64,000 nt of DNA. It comes from Thuidium tamariscinum. Its lineage: Eukaryota; Streptophyta; Bryopsida; Hypnales; Thuidiaceae. Below, in pieces: positions 13,027 to 24,469 of the stretch. Location of the stretch: positions 45,971,082 to 46,035,081 of the forward strand of contig OX344751.2 in assembly GCA_947034885.2 (NCBI GenBank). Reading direction: 5' to 3'. A model generated the notes under the pieces. It did not search any database, was not told the DNA's origin, and saw only the letters and a list, made by a program, of their open reading frames with translations. The stretch's first letter is position 1. Each line of letters opens with the position of its first letter. The translations under genes were made by a program, and so were the position numbers.

Positions 13027-16000
13027 CTATACGGCAGGGCTCAGCTCACGCTCAATGTCCTCCAATGACCGCCCTTTGGTTTCCACCACATTGACATTAA
13101 CATACGCAACTGCTGCCGCACAAACCGCAGAGAAGAAAAGGTACACAGTGCTCACGCCAAACCGTTGGACTACGCTCAAGAACAGCAGTCCAATGAAGAA
13201 GTTGCAAGCCTGTGGAAAGCAACCGTCAGCTTCAACTGCACAGATGGCGACACTTTGAATGCACCCAAGCATGTTTAACATCATATACTTCCAAAGATCA
13301 AATTGAACGGCAGATAGATATGATAACTATTAACAAAATCTCTCGAAATTTCTTAATTCCAATCAACGCATATCACTGCCCTAGAATTTATTCTCAGGGG
13401 CTTCCATAGTGCAGCGAAAAACCATAATCTAAGAAGACCATTTTGACATAAAATACTCGCAGACAATGCCGAAAAGCGGAGCAAAAATAATAACCTCCCA
13501 ATACGAGAACAGTGCATTCAAATTACAAGTTCTCAATCACCAACTCACAAGCATTACGTTGTCGCCAAAAAGTACTTCCAAACGAACACGAAATTCCAAA
13601 GGAAGACAAGGGAAATTGCACTGCTTACCCAGTGAACACCAAGAGAAACGGAAACAGCCTTGGCACGAATACGAGCACCAAATATTTCAGGAAGTAAAAG
13701 TGCGGGCACTGGTCCAGCGCCTAAAGAGAACGCCAAGACGTACCTGAGAACACCACACCATCATAATTTAGCACTAAAATACGGAAGTAGCAAGAAGCTA
13801 CAACTCAAGCTTTGGCTTCCAAAATAGTCGTTCAGAAAATGCCTAATTGATATAATCAAGAGGCTCTCTATTAGAGCTAACCAGCAACCGAAAGCGCGAC
13901 AGCTTAAATGGCAGGAAATGAAAACTTACGCAACAGTTCCAAGCACAGCTAGTGTGCCAGAAAATGGTGCCAGTGCACTCCAGGACAGGGCCAGTGAAAG
14001 CACAAGCATAGAAATAGACTGCACAATCAACCACACTTTAGTGAGCTTCACAACATGGATAATACAATCAGATGGCATCTGTCTCAAAGATACCTGGCCC
14101 AAGTCCATTAAAATGACAAACCAGAACTCCGCACAACTTGTAGACCTAGATTCTAAAACAATAATCTTATAGCCTCTACATATTCATTCTGCAGCAATAC
14201 AATTAAACGCTTAATCTAGAAAAGAACTCAGCAAAGAGGACATGTTATGATGCAAGAGATCAAAAGTATTAAGGGAAACAAGCAATCAGGCTGAACCATA
14301 AAAATGAAATTCACAACGAAAGGTCTTACCATGCCAGCATAGCTGCCCATGAGCAGGCTCCTACGCCCTTGCTTGTCCATCAAAGATGAAGCCACTGTCG
14401 TACCTGCAATGTAAAATCTCTAAACTAAGCGCTAGAAATACATGTCTATGCAAGCAATTCAGGGAGTAAACACCAACCAGGACGTCCGAACGAAATACAC
14501 TATCGGACTGTGCAGAGCGAGTAACAAAAAAGGCAAGGGGCGAGTACAGCAAAGACTCAGATTCTTACCGATTACATTTGCAGCGCCCACAAGTGCACTG
14601 GCCGCCACATCAGATGTGATGCCAGCACTTCGGAACACTTGCGTTGAGAAGTACACCACGGCATTGATTCCAGCAAATTGCTGGAACAGAAACATCGCCA
14701 TTCCAACAGTGACAACTGCTCACAAGCACCAGAGACTGAATACCGTACTCATAATCATAGCAAGAACAGGAAAGATAACTAGGGAGAGCTAAAATGCAAG
14801 GCCAGATTCTAGAATGAAGAGCCCTTCAATCATGAGGTAGAGACGGCAGGCCTGTGCCACTACCCTCCTCCGTGACACCATTTAGAGTGCATGCTATCAT
14901 GGTTGTAAGGCAACCAAGACCTCAATATTGGGGAGAAGACAACTCAATGTGACTGGAGTGCATCTGTCTTGCCTTTACCATAAAACAAAACAAATTCAAA
15001 CAAAATTCGAACGCGATTACATTTCATGATGGGCCAATTGAAAGGCGACATTTCATGACTTATAGGATAACCCTATTAAAACATTAAAATTTGAGTATTG
15101 AACATTTATGGTTAATGGCCTAACCATCAACATGAACTAACTCTTAACTTAACAAACTAATTTGTATCATTCAAAGAATTTGTGGGAAAAGCATGAAGAT
15201 AACTAATAAATTTGTTATTACTTGAAAGTCTATGGTGGAAGGGTATAGTTAATAATAGAAACTTCCTAAATATGTTCCAATGGTATGTTTTGAGAAGCTT
15301 TGTAAGTGATTTATTTCAACATTCACGTATATGGAAGCAGACACTTTGGGCCTTCAAGCACTCAGGGCATTACCAATCGTATGCTGAAGCGAAATCAGTT
15401 AAGTGATCAGTGACATTGAAAAACATTAGATCGGAACAGAAAGTAGTCTTCAAATTTGCAGTCAGGTCTCTGAAAAATGATCTCATGTATAAAAAGAGAG
15501 GCCTTCTGTATCTGAATAAGTTTGCTAAACAAGGTTTGAGACCTCGTTTCCAGATAAAGATGCAGACACCATTGGCAATGCCCTTAAACGAGCAGAAAAA
15601 TCACAAGCTCCACAATCGTGAAATGAAACAAAGAAGGCATACCTTTACGGTATCTCTTGCCGAACAGTTCGCCCCAACTAGCGTCCTGATTGTCACCTTT
15701 CACTGTTTCAACGCTACCGGCCTTCAATTCGGCCATGGAGCTTTCAACTTTGCTCTTGCCCCAAAGTTTCCTTACCGCTGTTTCGGCGTCTGCAACCCTG
15801 CCTTGCTGCATGCCCAACCGAAACTTGGTCATCACGTTAGAGAAGAACAGAAACACATTGTAGCAAACACAGTATTGCAAGGGTAATTACAATGTAATTT
15901 TCGCAATACAGCAGTGTTGAGTCCCATGACGACCTCCAAAAAAGAACCTCCGGCAAATAAGGAGTGGTCAACATGTGAATTTAACCGACCTTGTAAAGCC

Positions 16001-18540
16001 AGCGGGGACTCTCTGGGCAGTAAATCATGCCCAGAGCCAGAAGGACAGCAGGAACTGTAGCCAAGCCAAACATTGTCCGCCACCTGCAAGCTCACATCAC
16101 GAGTTTTAAGTCAGAGTTCCTGTTTGAACTCATCAGAAAATCGCACGTATGAAACACACTGTGTAACCTTAGACTTGACATTCTCGTTATGAGTTATCAT
16201 TCTCTTCGCGGTAGAATTTCCTTGGATATATTTTTCAAGGTCAGTCTTCTCTTCGTTGGATGTACTGCAGGTGCAAGAAACACTGTCGAAAAGACTCAAC
16301 TTTTTAAATGAGGAAAACTTTCAACTCTGACTTAGGTCATGATTAATTCAGTACCAAGCAGGGTTGCCACCCAAGGGAAGACCAGCAATCAGAGCTAACA
16401 GGATTCCAATGCAAATGAACAGCTGATTTAGTGTACCCATGGTCCCTCGAATTTCAGTAGGCGAGACCTGCATAGACCCCAAGGACCAAATCACCTGTAA
16501 ATCTTGAGAAACATCATGGGGATCTGAAGAATGCTCTAACCAAATAATCTCTTCCCTAGTCTTTAGGATTTTAAATAATACATGAAGCATTCGAAGCTGC
16601 ATCATTTGGTTGCTATCTTTGAATATCGAACATTGTAATCTGTCTCATAGAACATGCAGAAACCTCGCGTACACTGAGTATTTCTTGTGCGTGGAAGAGA
16701 TAATGACTTTACTCTCACTGCTATGTGCAAATCGGTCTCAAAATTACCTCTGAAATATAAAGGGGCACAACACCAGAAGAAATACCAATTCCAACTCCGA
16801 CCAAAATTCTCCCCACAACCATAGCCTCAAAGTTGCTTGCTTTTGTACTGGTTCACCACAAACCCACAAACAAATTTCATGAAATGGCACAATGAACCAT
16901 AATTCCTTCACTAAAAAGAATAACATATGAATCCCGTTGGAGATATACTACGATAGGATAAAGAAATACAAAAATACAGGTACACTATACCGCTAAAAAA
17001 AATTATCGGTCATTATGCGCAGTAGCTTCAACTTTAAATAATTACAATGAAATCAACAAAATAAACCAACACCTTACGGAGGCTAAGTTGCAGACCTGAG
17101 AATCGTGCCAACAATAAGAGGCAGGGCGTCTAGCTGGAAGGTACGCTTCCGGCCTAACTTATCTGCAAGAGCGCCTCCAGTGAAGGAACCCACCGTGGCA
17201 CCCGCTAGGGTTGAGCTCACCACCCATCCTGAATATTTCACATCACAAGATCTCAGTGCCGCGATTAATTGTATCATAGATTTTGCAGATCTCAACCAAA
17301 GCAATACAGGACTACATACTACTACAGGCAGTGTGCGCAGCTTGTGCACTAGAGGAATCCCACCACGGAACAGATCAACATGATGAAATTATAAAGCACA
17401 AGGAGAATTCTCCACCGCCCTTCTTTACACAGTCGCACCATCCCACGCAGAATGTGAAATCACCAGCAAAAGCTTCTAACAAGAGAATGGTACTACACAA
17501 CAAGCGGCACCTTGCTTCACAGGATTTGTTGCAAAACCGAGGTCGCGCGACAAATACTCCAGAGCACCGTTGACCACCCTGCAAAACCAGCACGCATAGG
17601 AGCATCAGGAGACAATTCAAACCACGACTATAACCACAAGCACTCTGCGCATTAAGGAGTGATTCATGAGAGACAAAACAGTCGAACTACAATCTTAGAT
17701 AACCGATACAAGATATATTTAGTAAAACTGGCAATCCTTCTTCAGTTCGCAATACGTAGAAGTGATCAAGGTCGAATATAATACCCAAGATGGTAACCAA
17801 ATAAGATGGCCCCAAGGCATGCGACTCCAACAGCCGGCAATACCATCCCAGTTGTAGCGGGATTAGCTGTTTTTGTAGCCACGTCCCCAGAAAATTCACC
17901 ATCTGCCAATCATCAACAGTGTAACACCAGTTACTGGAGATTTAACAACACATGGCATGAGCTGAACCGAACAGGTCACGAAGACCTGCATTTTAAAGTT
18001 ACACCGACACGTAGGAGCACACATCAATAAATCTGGCACAAATGGGAGCGTGAGGTCTTAGAGAACGAAAAAGTGAAAAACAGTGAAATGTTGGTGTGTC
18101 AATAGAATGGCATAGATTTCCACTGCAAACCTAGGTGAGCACCTTACAAACACCATGCTCAAACGGACAGATCAGCAAGGGTAAATTCTCAATCCATCCA
18201 GTACACGACTGGGAGGAGCTATAGATTGGCAAAGTAGCTATGTCAGCATTGCAGGAGAAGAACGCCTACCAGCAGCTTGAGCACGAACGCCAGGTGCCGC
18301 CCGCTTCTGGATCCGAGCGGCAAGGCCGAATCCAGCTTCCAAACCCATCCCCAGAACTTCGGCAGATGCCACAGAGTGCTTCGGCGGATGTGTGCATCTA
18401 GCGCTTGCCAACACTTGACGTCGACCAGCACAACCTGCTAAACTTCGTGCATTCAAACTCCGCGCTGCAACTGTGCTACCCGCGGGCCGTCCTGAAACCC
18501 ATGCAGCCAAGAAGGGCGAAGGGGCCGCTGCGACCTGCAT
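13027..18540 (-). CDS. pGlcT: Plastidic glucose transporter (pGlcT type), 13 coding exons, 555 aa
   Basis: Major facilitator sugar transporter expected in the inner plastid envelope, exporting glucose from starch breakdown. Exons, in transcription order: 18540-18270, 17902-17785, 17578-17511, 17228-17096, 16847-16748, 16467-16355, 16083-15990, 15805-15643, 14715-14569, 14403-14330, 14018-13930, 13743-13629, 13209-13027. All introns are GT-AG and phases match; they total 1668 nt. Residues 1 to about 90 are Ala/Arg/Ser-rich with almost no acid, like a transit peptide ending near VRAQAAD. Visible motifs: [15 protein letters not shown] (TM1), [12 protein letters not shown] (loop 2-3), PESPRW (about 291-296), [12 protein letters not shown] (about 365-376), [15 protein letters not shown] and the C-terminal [11 protein letters not shown]. 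Length and order agree with Arabidopsis pGlcT (about 546 aa). Exon 5 was placed at the acceptor that keeps the family's length. Intron 7 has an unusual donor, GTCGGT. No break was seen. Plastid targeting is inferred. Confidence 0.93.
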
Positions 18541-19270
18541 GTCGTCTCACCTGAATCACTGATCGTCACTACTTCTGATGTCAGCCAATTTCTGCACAAG
18601 CAACAGGACGACCAAAAACATGATAGCATCGCAAGCATTGGAGGCAGGCCAAGAGTGCCATGTAAAACAACTGCACCCAAAAACCTCAAAATATTCTACT
18701 ACACGTAACATTCCACCCGATCGTCATTACTTCTGGTGTCATCCCACCCCCACCAGGCAAGCAGGAAGTAAGACCAAATAATTAAGGAAAACCTAAACAC
18801 CAGGTACAGCAGGAAGGTAGAAGGAATTAGGAAAAAATGAACACCCGAGACTTTCTGCAAAGACGCTTCTTCGCCTTCAAAACTCTCGAGGAAGAAGCGG
18901 AACGAGACGGATCTGGTAAACAAGAAGCAAGAAGCAAGAGGCGGAAAGAGAGAGAAGATGGGGACGGGGAATGACAACGATCCAGCCCAAAGCTCAGAGA
19001 GTGTGGGATATGGCAGCAAAGAAAGAAAGAAGAAAAACAAACAGGAAGACGACCGCGAAGAGAAAATTTAGGATAGGAGGTGGCGCACCGAGGCGGGAGG
19101 CTTCAGTTACGAGCTCGAGGAAGAATGGTTGCTGCTGCTGCTGGGAATGGCAATGCCTCCAAGATGCCCCGATGGAAGAAGGGGTATCTGCAATCAACGA
19201 CAGACGTGGTCAATCTCCATTACGAAGACTGCCAGGTTTACACTTGTCTCTCCCACTCCAAGTCCTAGCG
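18541..19270 (-). promoter_or_regulatory. Probable 5' UTR and proximal promoter of the glucose transporter
   Basis: Read on the minus strand this is pyrimidine-rich (TTCTTCTTTCTTTG, TCTCTCTCTTTCCGCC) and richer in GC than the surroundings, as in plant leaders. The sequence ATTCAG|GTGAGA just before the start codon (about 18,550-18,561) could be a donor or acceptor, so a 5' UTR intron is possible. No clear TATA box was found and the start site is not fixed. Plus-strand frames here (up to 136 codons) are low-complexity Lys/Arg shadows of the pyrimidine tract. Confidence 0.45.
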
Positions 19271-19399
19271 TTCTCTCTAGCGCACTCTATCTCTTTAACT
19301 GACCGCCCTCTCAGGAAATATCCTAAGCGCTGGCCCGCGTGTCCAGGTCAAACAAAATGCTCAAGTTTTAAGCTTAAATGAAATGAAATATTGCTAAGG

Positions 19400-21480
19400 T
19401 AAAACAACCTATTGTGATCAGAAGAATAACAAGTTTGGCCTCTTGCTGCTGCTGCTGAAATTTTTCAATTTTTTTCACATGTAAAGATAAGTTTAACTCC
19501 TAAATGCCCAAGCCTTTTCAAGTGTGTTTTGACTATGAAAAAAATGCATGGGCTTGTAGTCATCCCTAGTGAAGCAAATTGATTTTTTTCCAAAATCTAA
19601 CTGCATAGATGTTTAAAAAGCTTGTTTATTCATAAGTATTCAAATTATGAGCACAAAATTGCATAGGCCATTTGTGAGATTATAATGAGAGAAGAATACA
19701 TTTTCTATATTTAATATGCTACCTTTTCCTACAATGTTTCTCAAATTTGCATATAAATTTTTGGAGGGATTGGAGGTCACATGAACAACTACAAAGAGTG
19801 TTAGCACACTAAAATGCACTTTTAAAAAACTTAATTTCACATGAAAAGCTATAAAATTCATTACACAATCCACCTTGCAATTGTTGAAATGTAATTATTT
19901 TTTATAAGTAGAAATTGCAAATAACTCCAAATCAATAGTTTTATGTTTAAATGTTCAATGGTGAATATCATGAAAATACTTTGATCTTTTTATTGGAACC
20001 ATTCTCAAAGAAAATGGATATGTACAATTTTTTAGATCTCAAATCAAGTGAAATTGCATAAAGCTAGGAAATGAAGTAAAATTGGCAAGCTTTACACTTC
20101 ACTTATGGAACATGTATGCCTTTGAAGACCTCTCAATAATCAAAAAAAAAAATTTCAGTGAAAAATGAAAGTTTTCAATAGTTAACCCTTAAAACTGCCC
20201 ATTTTTTAAAATGCTCAAAGGAATTTAACTGCCCATTTAGAAATGAACTTCAAATTCCAACTTGACCATATGTGGTCAATTGGATAATTAGGGGTTAAGA
20301 CATAGCAAGAGAAATTAAAACTATATTTTTTTGGCATAGTATGCATTAATTTTGGTATGAATTATTGAAGTGTTTAATGCATCATGATCCAAAATATTCT
20401 CTAGACTACTCCATAACCAACAAAATTTGAATCCAAAATAATCATCTTACTACCTAAATAAGTTACAATATTTTCTAACATAGAAGGCCTAAGAGGTCAA
20501 TTTTTTACTATGAATTCACACTAAAAAGTTTGAAGTTTCTATTGAAGTCACTAATCACTCCATTACTATTATGTAGGGCATTGATTGTTGCCTTAAGCTC
20601 ATATAATGAAACCCCTTGTCATGGGGTCATTCTCCATGTGTCTACTATGGGTCATTTGACTACTATAGGCTATTTCACCTTAATTGCTATTGTCTCTTTT
20701 TAGGTGAATAATTTAGTCTTTGTAGCCTTTAATTAGTTTCAAGAAAATATTTGTGATTTTTACATTTAAATTTTTGAATACACCATCCATTGCAAAAATT
20801 GATTTCTACTTTTAAAAAGTAATGATTGTATGACTATTTTAATATGTCACTAAGTGACTACAATAAAGTGAATTTTAAAGGCACAATTGACAATAATAAT
20901 CACTACCTTATCTAGGAGTTGAATTCAATGAAATAGTATTTCAATTTTTTCATATTTTGGCTATATGTCTTGTACAATGACAATGACAATGTGAATGAGT
21001 CCAAGAGAGGCAACACAATTGCCTTCCCCCAAAACTACCCCTCCATTTGTTGCAAAAAATTGTAATCATCCAATAAATGAATAAAAATACCAACCCCTCC
21101 CCCCACCCTATTCTATCATTAATTTAGAGTTGGCAAAATAAATAAAGGACCATTCGGTGGAGTCCAATCTCAAGTATTCAATCACTAAGGGTGGGTGGCT
21201 AGAGTTTTTCCTTTGTCCTTCTATTTCTATGTTTGTCTACAAAAATGAATAAATTAGCCTTAATAAATAAGGGGGGTGCAAATTTTTCATATTATAGTGA
21301 ATATAGATGTACTGTAGATTAGTAATCATTAGATAAAAATGGGTCTTCCAAAGGGCTGCATAAAGGAAGCAAATACCATAGCCTAAGCTTAAAATGTTGC
21401 ACAACTATTAGCTACTGGAACTTAAGAAAAAATTATAAATTTTTAGTGAAAGCATATAAAATCACGGGGAGGACACTTCC
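19400..21480. other. AT-rich intergenic DNA
   Basis: A short GCTGCTGCTGCTG tract lies at about 19,446-19,458. Otherwise stop-rich AT sequence without recognisable gene, RNA or transposon end. Confidence 0.5.
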
Positions 21481-21837
21481 TGCCACTACTAGAATTGGGG
21501 GGTATATATGACTTCAATATATAACTGCTAGGGAGTCATTTATCTGAAAAATGACTTCACAGTGACTCCAGGCTCCGAGTCATTGTGGACAAGTCATTCT
21601 TTATATGACTCTAATCTTATTATCACCAACGACTTCACACTTGGATGAAAGAGTCTACGTGGCACATGAAGTTCTAAGGAAAATTTTATAAAAAGTTCGG
21701 GCTGCTGTCCTTTTTTAGTAAAATTTTTTGGTGACCCTTCCACGTCACCTAATTTTGTAGTGATTTTGTAGTTGTGGGGCAGTCGACCAAGGCTGACTTG
21801 GCTGTCCACGTCAGAATCATTTAGTAGTTGTGTAGTA

Positions 21838-22060
21838 GTTGCAATACTATCAGTGACAGTCTGACAAGTCTGACATGTAAGTGCATTTACAGAGTCATTT
21901 TGAAGTCACTGTGCAGTTGCGATAATGTCAGTGAACTGTTTGACTAGTCTGACATGTCAGTACATTTACAGAGTCGTTTTGAAGTCACTGTGCAGTTGTG
22001 ATAATGTCAATGAGCAATCTGACTAGTCTGACATGTCAGTACATTTAAAGAAATGTTTTT
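21838..22060 (+). repeat. Subterminal tandem repeats, about 100-bp unit
   Basis: Two full units and a partial third share GTAGTTGCAATA/GCAGTTGCGATAATGTCA ... CTGACATGTCAGTACATTTA ... AGAGTCGTTTTGAAGTCACT. The unit contains the palindrome TGACATGTCA and the GTCATT/GTCACT words found throughout the element ends. Confidence 0.75.
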
Positions 22061-22819
22061 TAGTCGTGATGGAGTTTTTGCATTTTGTAAATGGATTGAC
22101 ACGTGGCAAGTCATTTTATAGTCATTCTAAAGTTACATAGAAGCACATTCAAAGTATTACAATGATTTACCATATACAATATACCATACATAATTATACA
22201 CCATACACAATATGCCATACATAATAAAAAATCATACAATACACCATACACCATACATCATATTTGATACATGTATCACATGGCTTCTTAAAGCACTTAG
22301 TATGTGAGTATCAAGAGATGAAATGAGAAGCTCTTTATAGGATTGGGATAGTAGAAGGCAAGACAAACCATTTGGGGTATGTAAAATGCAGGAATTGATG
22401 GCCCTACAATAGCGTCAAAGTCGTGTTCAAGTTATATAGGAGTAGTTATAATACCTAAAACTAAAGAATGACTTGAATGTGACTTATTGAAGTGATTTTA
22501 TAGTCATAGAAGGGGATGTAGTCATAGTCGTTCCAACGGTTGCATTGTGGCCATTGTACTTGCCTTCTAATGTGCATATCCTTTCCCACCAGCAACTCAT
22601 AATATTAATTGACTTGCGTGTATAGGAAGTGGAGGAATGAATTAGACCAAAATTCAAACACCCTAACACTCTCTAATTGGATTCAACGGACAGTGCAAAA
22701 TGCAGACATGGACTTAAGGAATCCATTTGATTGAGATGGATTTCTTTTTACTAAGTAAGAAGCCATCGCTAAGGGCGACTCGGTACGGACGAGTCTTCGC
22801 ATTTGGTAATTAGTTTCGA

Positions 22820-23329
22820 GTGGAAGACAACCAAACGACCCACTTGTTGACCTACATCAGTGGAGTAGCTTCCGTTTTTCAGGAGCACTCAAAGAATGGA
22901 GATGAATCGATTGCGAACTATGTAGGAATTTTGAAAGACATGTTGGAGCTAGATTATGGTACATTGAATATGCGTATCATTCTATTATGCTGTGAGTGGG
23001 TGAAACCCCAAGATAGTCGAGGGAATCCAACATATACACAGGATGAGTCTGGATTCCTTGTGGTGAATTTTCGGCACAAGCTACCTCGCCTATCTGAGCC
23101 CTTTATATTTCCAAGCCAAGCGACACAAGTATTCTTTTCAGACGTTGTAGATAGACCTGGTTGGAAAGTAGTGTTGCAAAAAGAGGCCCAAGCAAGACGT
23201 GAAGTTGTGGACACAATAGACGCATTCATCTCTACAAGAGGTGAGAGTCCAAGTCTGAGAGCACCTAATAGCTTTCCTGATCCTGAAGACGTGATTAATC
23301 TAGTTGGAGCTACGGAGTTGACCGAGTAA
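22820..23329 (+). CDS. DUF4216-like C-terminal remnant of a CACTA transposase protein, 169 aa
   Basis: The ORF lies inside the CACTA element. Residues about 33-110 fit the DUF4216 pattern found at the C-terminus of plant TNP2-type transposase proteins: NYVGILKDMLELDYG, a CCEWV block, GFLVVNF, PFIFPSQATQVFF and RPGWKVVLQK. The upstream frame continues in register but hits a TAG at about 22,808, and no TNP2 catalytic domain is found in the element. The start used here is therefore the first ATG after that stop and is probably not original. The frame has stayed open for 169 codons although the rest of the transposase is gone. Function alone is unknown. Confidence 0.7.
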   Translation: MEDNQTTHLLTYISGVASVFQEHSKNGDESIANYVGILKDMLELDYGTLNMRIILLCCEWVKPQDSRGNPTYTQDESGFLVVNFRHKLPRLSEPFIFPSQATQVFFSDVVDRPGWKVVLQKEAQARREVVDTIDAFISTRGESPSLRAPNSFPDPEDVINLVGATELTE

Positions 23330-24469
23330 GAGAACTTGTTAGCTCATGAGGAGTATTAGGACCGGAGTATTACATTGGTCTAGCTTAAGTATAGTTTCAG
23401 TGGCGCAGTGTTTGCAACACTCTATCATGCATGAGGTGTTTGGATAACCTTAAGACGTAATAACATTTCTTCTGTATTTAGTTTCTTGACCGAATCTCAC
23501 CATTTGTGGCAATATTTGCGCATTTAAACATGTGTTGCCCAAAAGTCATGGGAAGTCATTCCTTAGTTGTACTAATAAAAGTAGTGTACCAGTCATTCTT
23601 AAGTTTCAGTAGAGTCGTCCTTGCAGGCACAAAATGTATTGAAGGAGGAAACTGAGATAGCAACTGTGAACACGTAGGAAGTCAGGAGTTGCATCACAAT
23701 ATATTAATGAAGACACAAGCATGTATGGGACGCAACATAGAATTCCGCCACAGTGTTGGAGCTCCTACATGTGCGATACAAGAAGACTTCAACGTATGTG
23801 CAATGTATGTTATACAAGAAGTCCCAAGAGATGTACAACATTAGTGAATGTTCTTCATGTATATCTGTACATGCTTTCAGACTTTTCCTAAAGTGCTTCT
23901 GAAAACCCACTGAATGGCTTGCTCTTCTTTTACGTTGACAGTCACATGGAAGTCATTCTACAGTAACTAATATCCACATCAGCAAGAAGGAGCAACTAGC
24001 CCTTGAAAAGCTTAAAACCCACAAAAAGTATAGAAAAAAACTTTGAAGTAATTTCTTAGTAATTACCAAGTCATTCATAGTCACATCCTAGTAGCAATAC
24101 TGCGACTGCATTCCACGTCAGCATACTGCCCTACCCGCTTTTGCAAGAAAAATCCCATCGGGTGGTCCCATAGACCCTTCAGTCATTTCCTACTCATGAA
24201 AAAGTAAAGTGTAGTCGGATTAAATGACTGCATGAACACTGTGACGTCAACACAGTCCCATTTGAATGAAAGTCCCCTAAACCTTGCCACTTCAAGTTGG
24301 TTACATCCAAGAGTTGCAAAAAATGACTTGCAAATGACTCCATAACTACTTTGGACCCACCCATGGTGCAATTATGGAAGAGTCAGTCATTTTTGAGTCA
24401 CATCAGACAGGTTGTCATATACCAGTCATTTACTAGAGTCATATATACCCCCCAATCCTAGTAGTGTGC

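Larger units (their letters stand above)
21484..24466 (+). mobile_element. CACTA (En/Spm) DNA transposon, 2983 bp, internally deleted
   Basis: Both ends read CACTACTAG followed by (A/G)ATTGGGGGGTATATATGACT, giving 30-bp terminal inverted repeats with one mismatch. The element is flanked by a perfect 3-bp duplication TGC (21,481-21,483 and 24,467-24,469), as expected for CACTA. Subterminal regions are packed with AGTCATT/AATGACT and TGACTTC words in both orientations, the usual transposase-binding architecture. Autonomous relatives are far longer and encode a TNP2-type transposase; here only a DUF4216-like ORF remains, so the copy is non-autonomous. Intact ends and TSD suggest a fairly recent insertion. 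Confidence 0.93.

Noticed and set aside
13027..13284. 85-codon minus-strand ORF as an independent small gene
   Set aside because: It is the last exon of the glucose transporter with read-through into intron 12.
16748..17100. Intron 4 acceptor at GCAAG, just before CAACTTTGAG
   Set aside because: In phase, but it would drop conserved residues; the acceptor after GAACCAG keeps the family length.
18971..19381. Plus-strand 136-codon ORF
   Set aside because: Low-complexity Lys/Arg/Cys product opposite a pyrimidine-rich leader; no domain and no conserved start.
22954..23229. Minus-strand 91-codon ORF in the CACTA element
   Set aside because: Antisense shadow of the DUF4216-like ORF.
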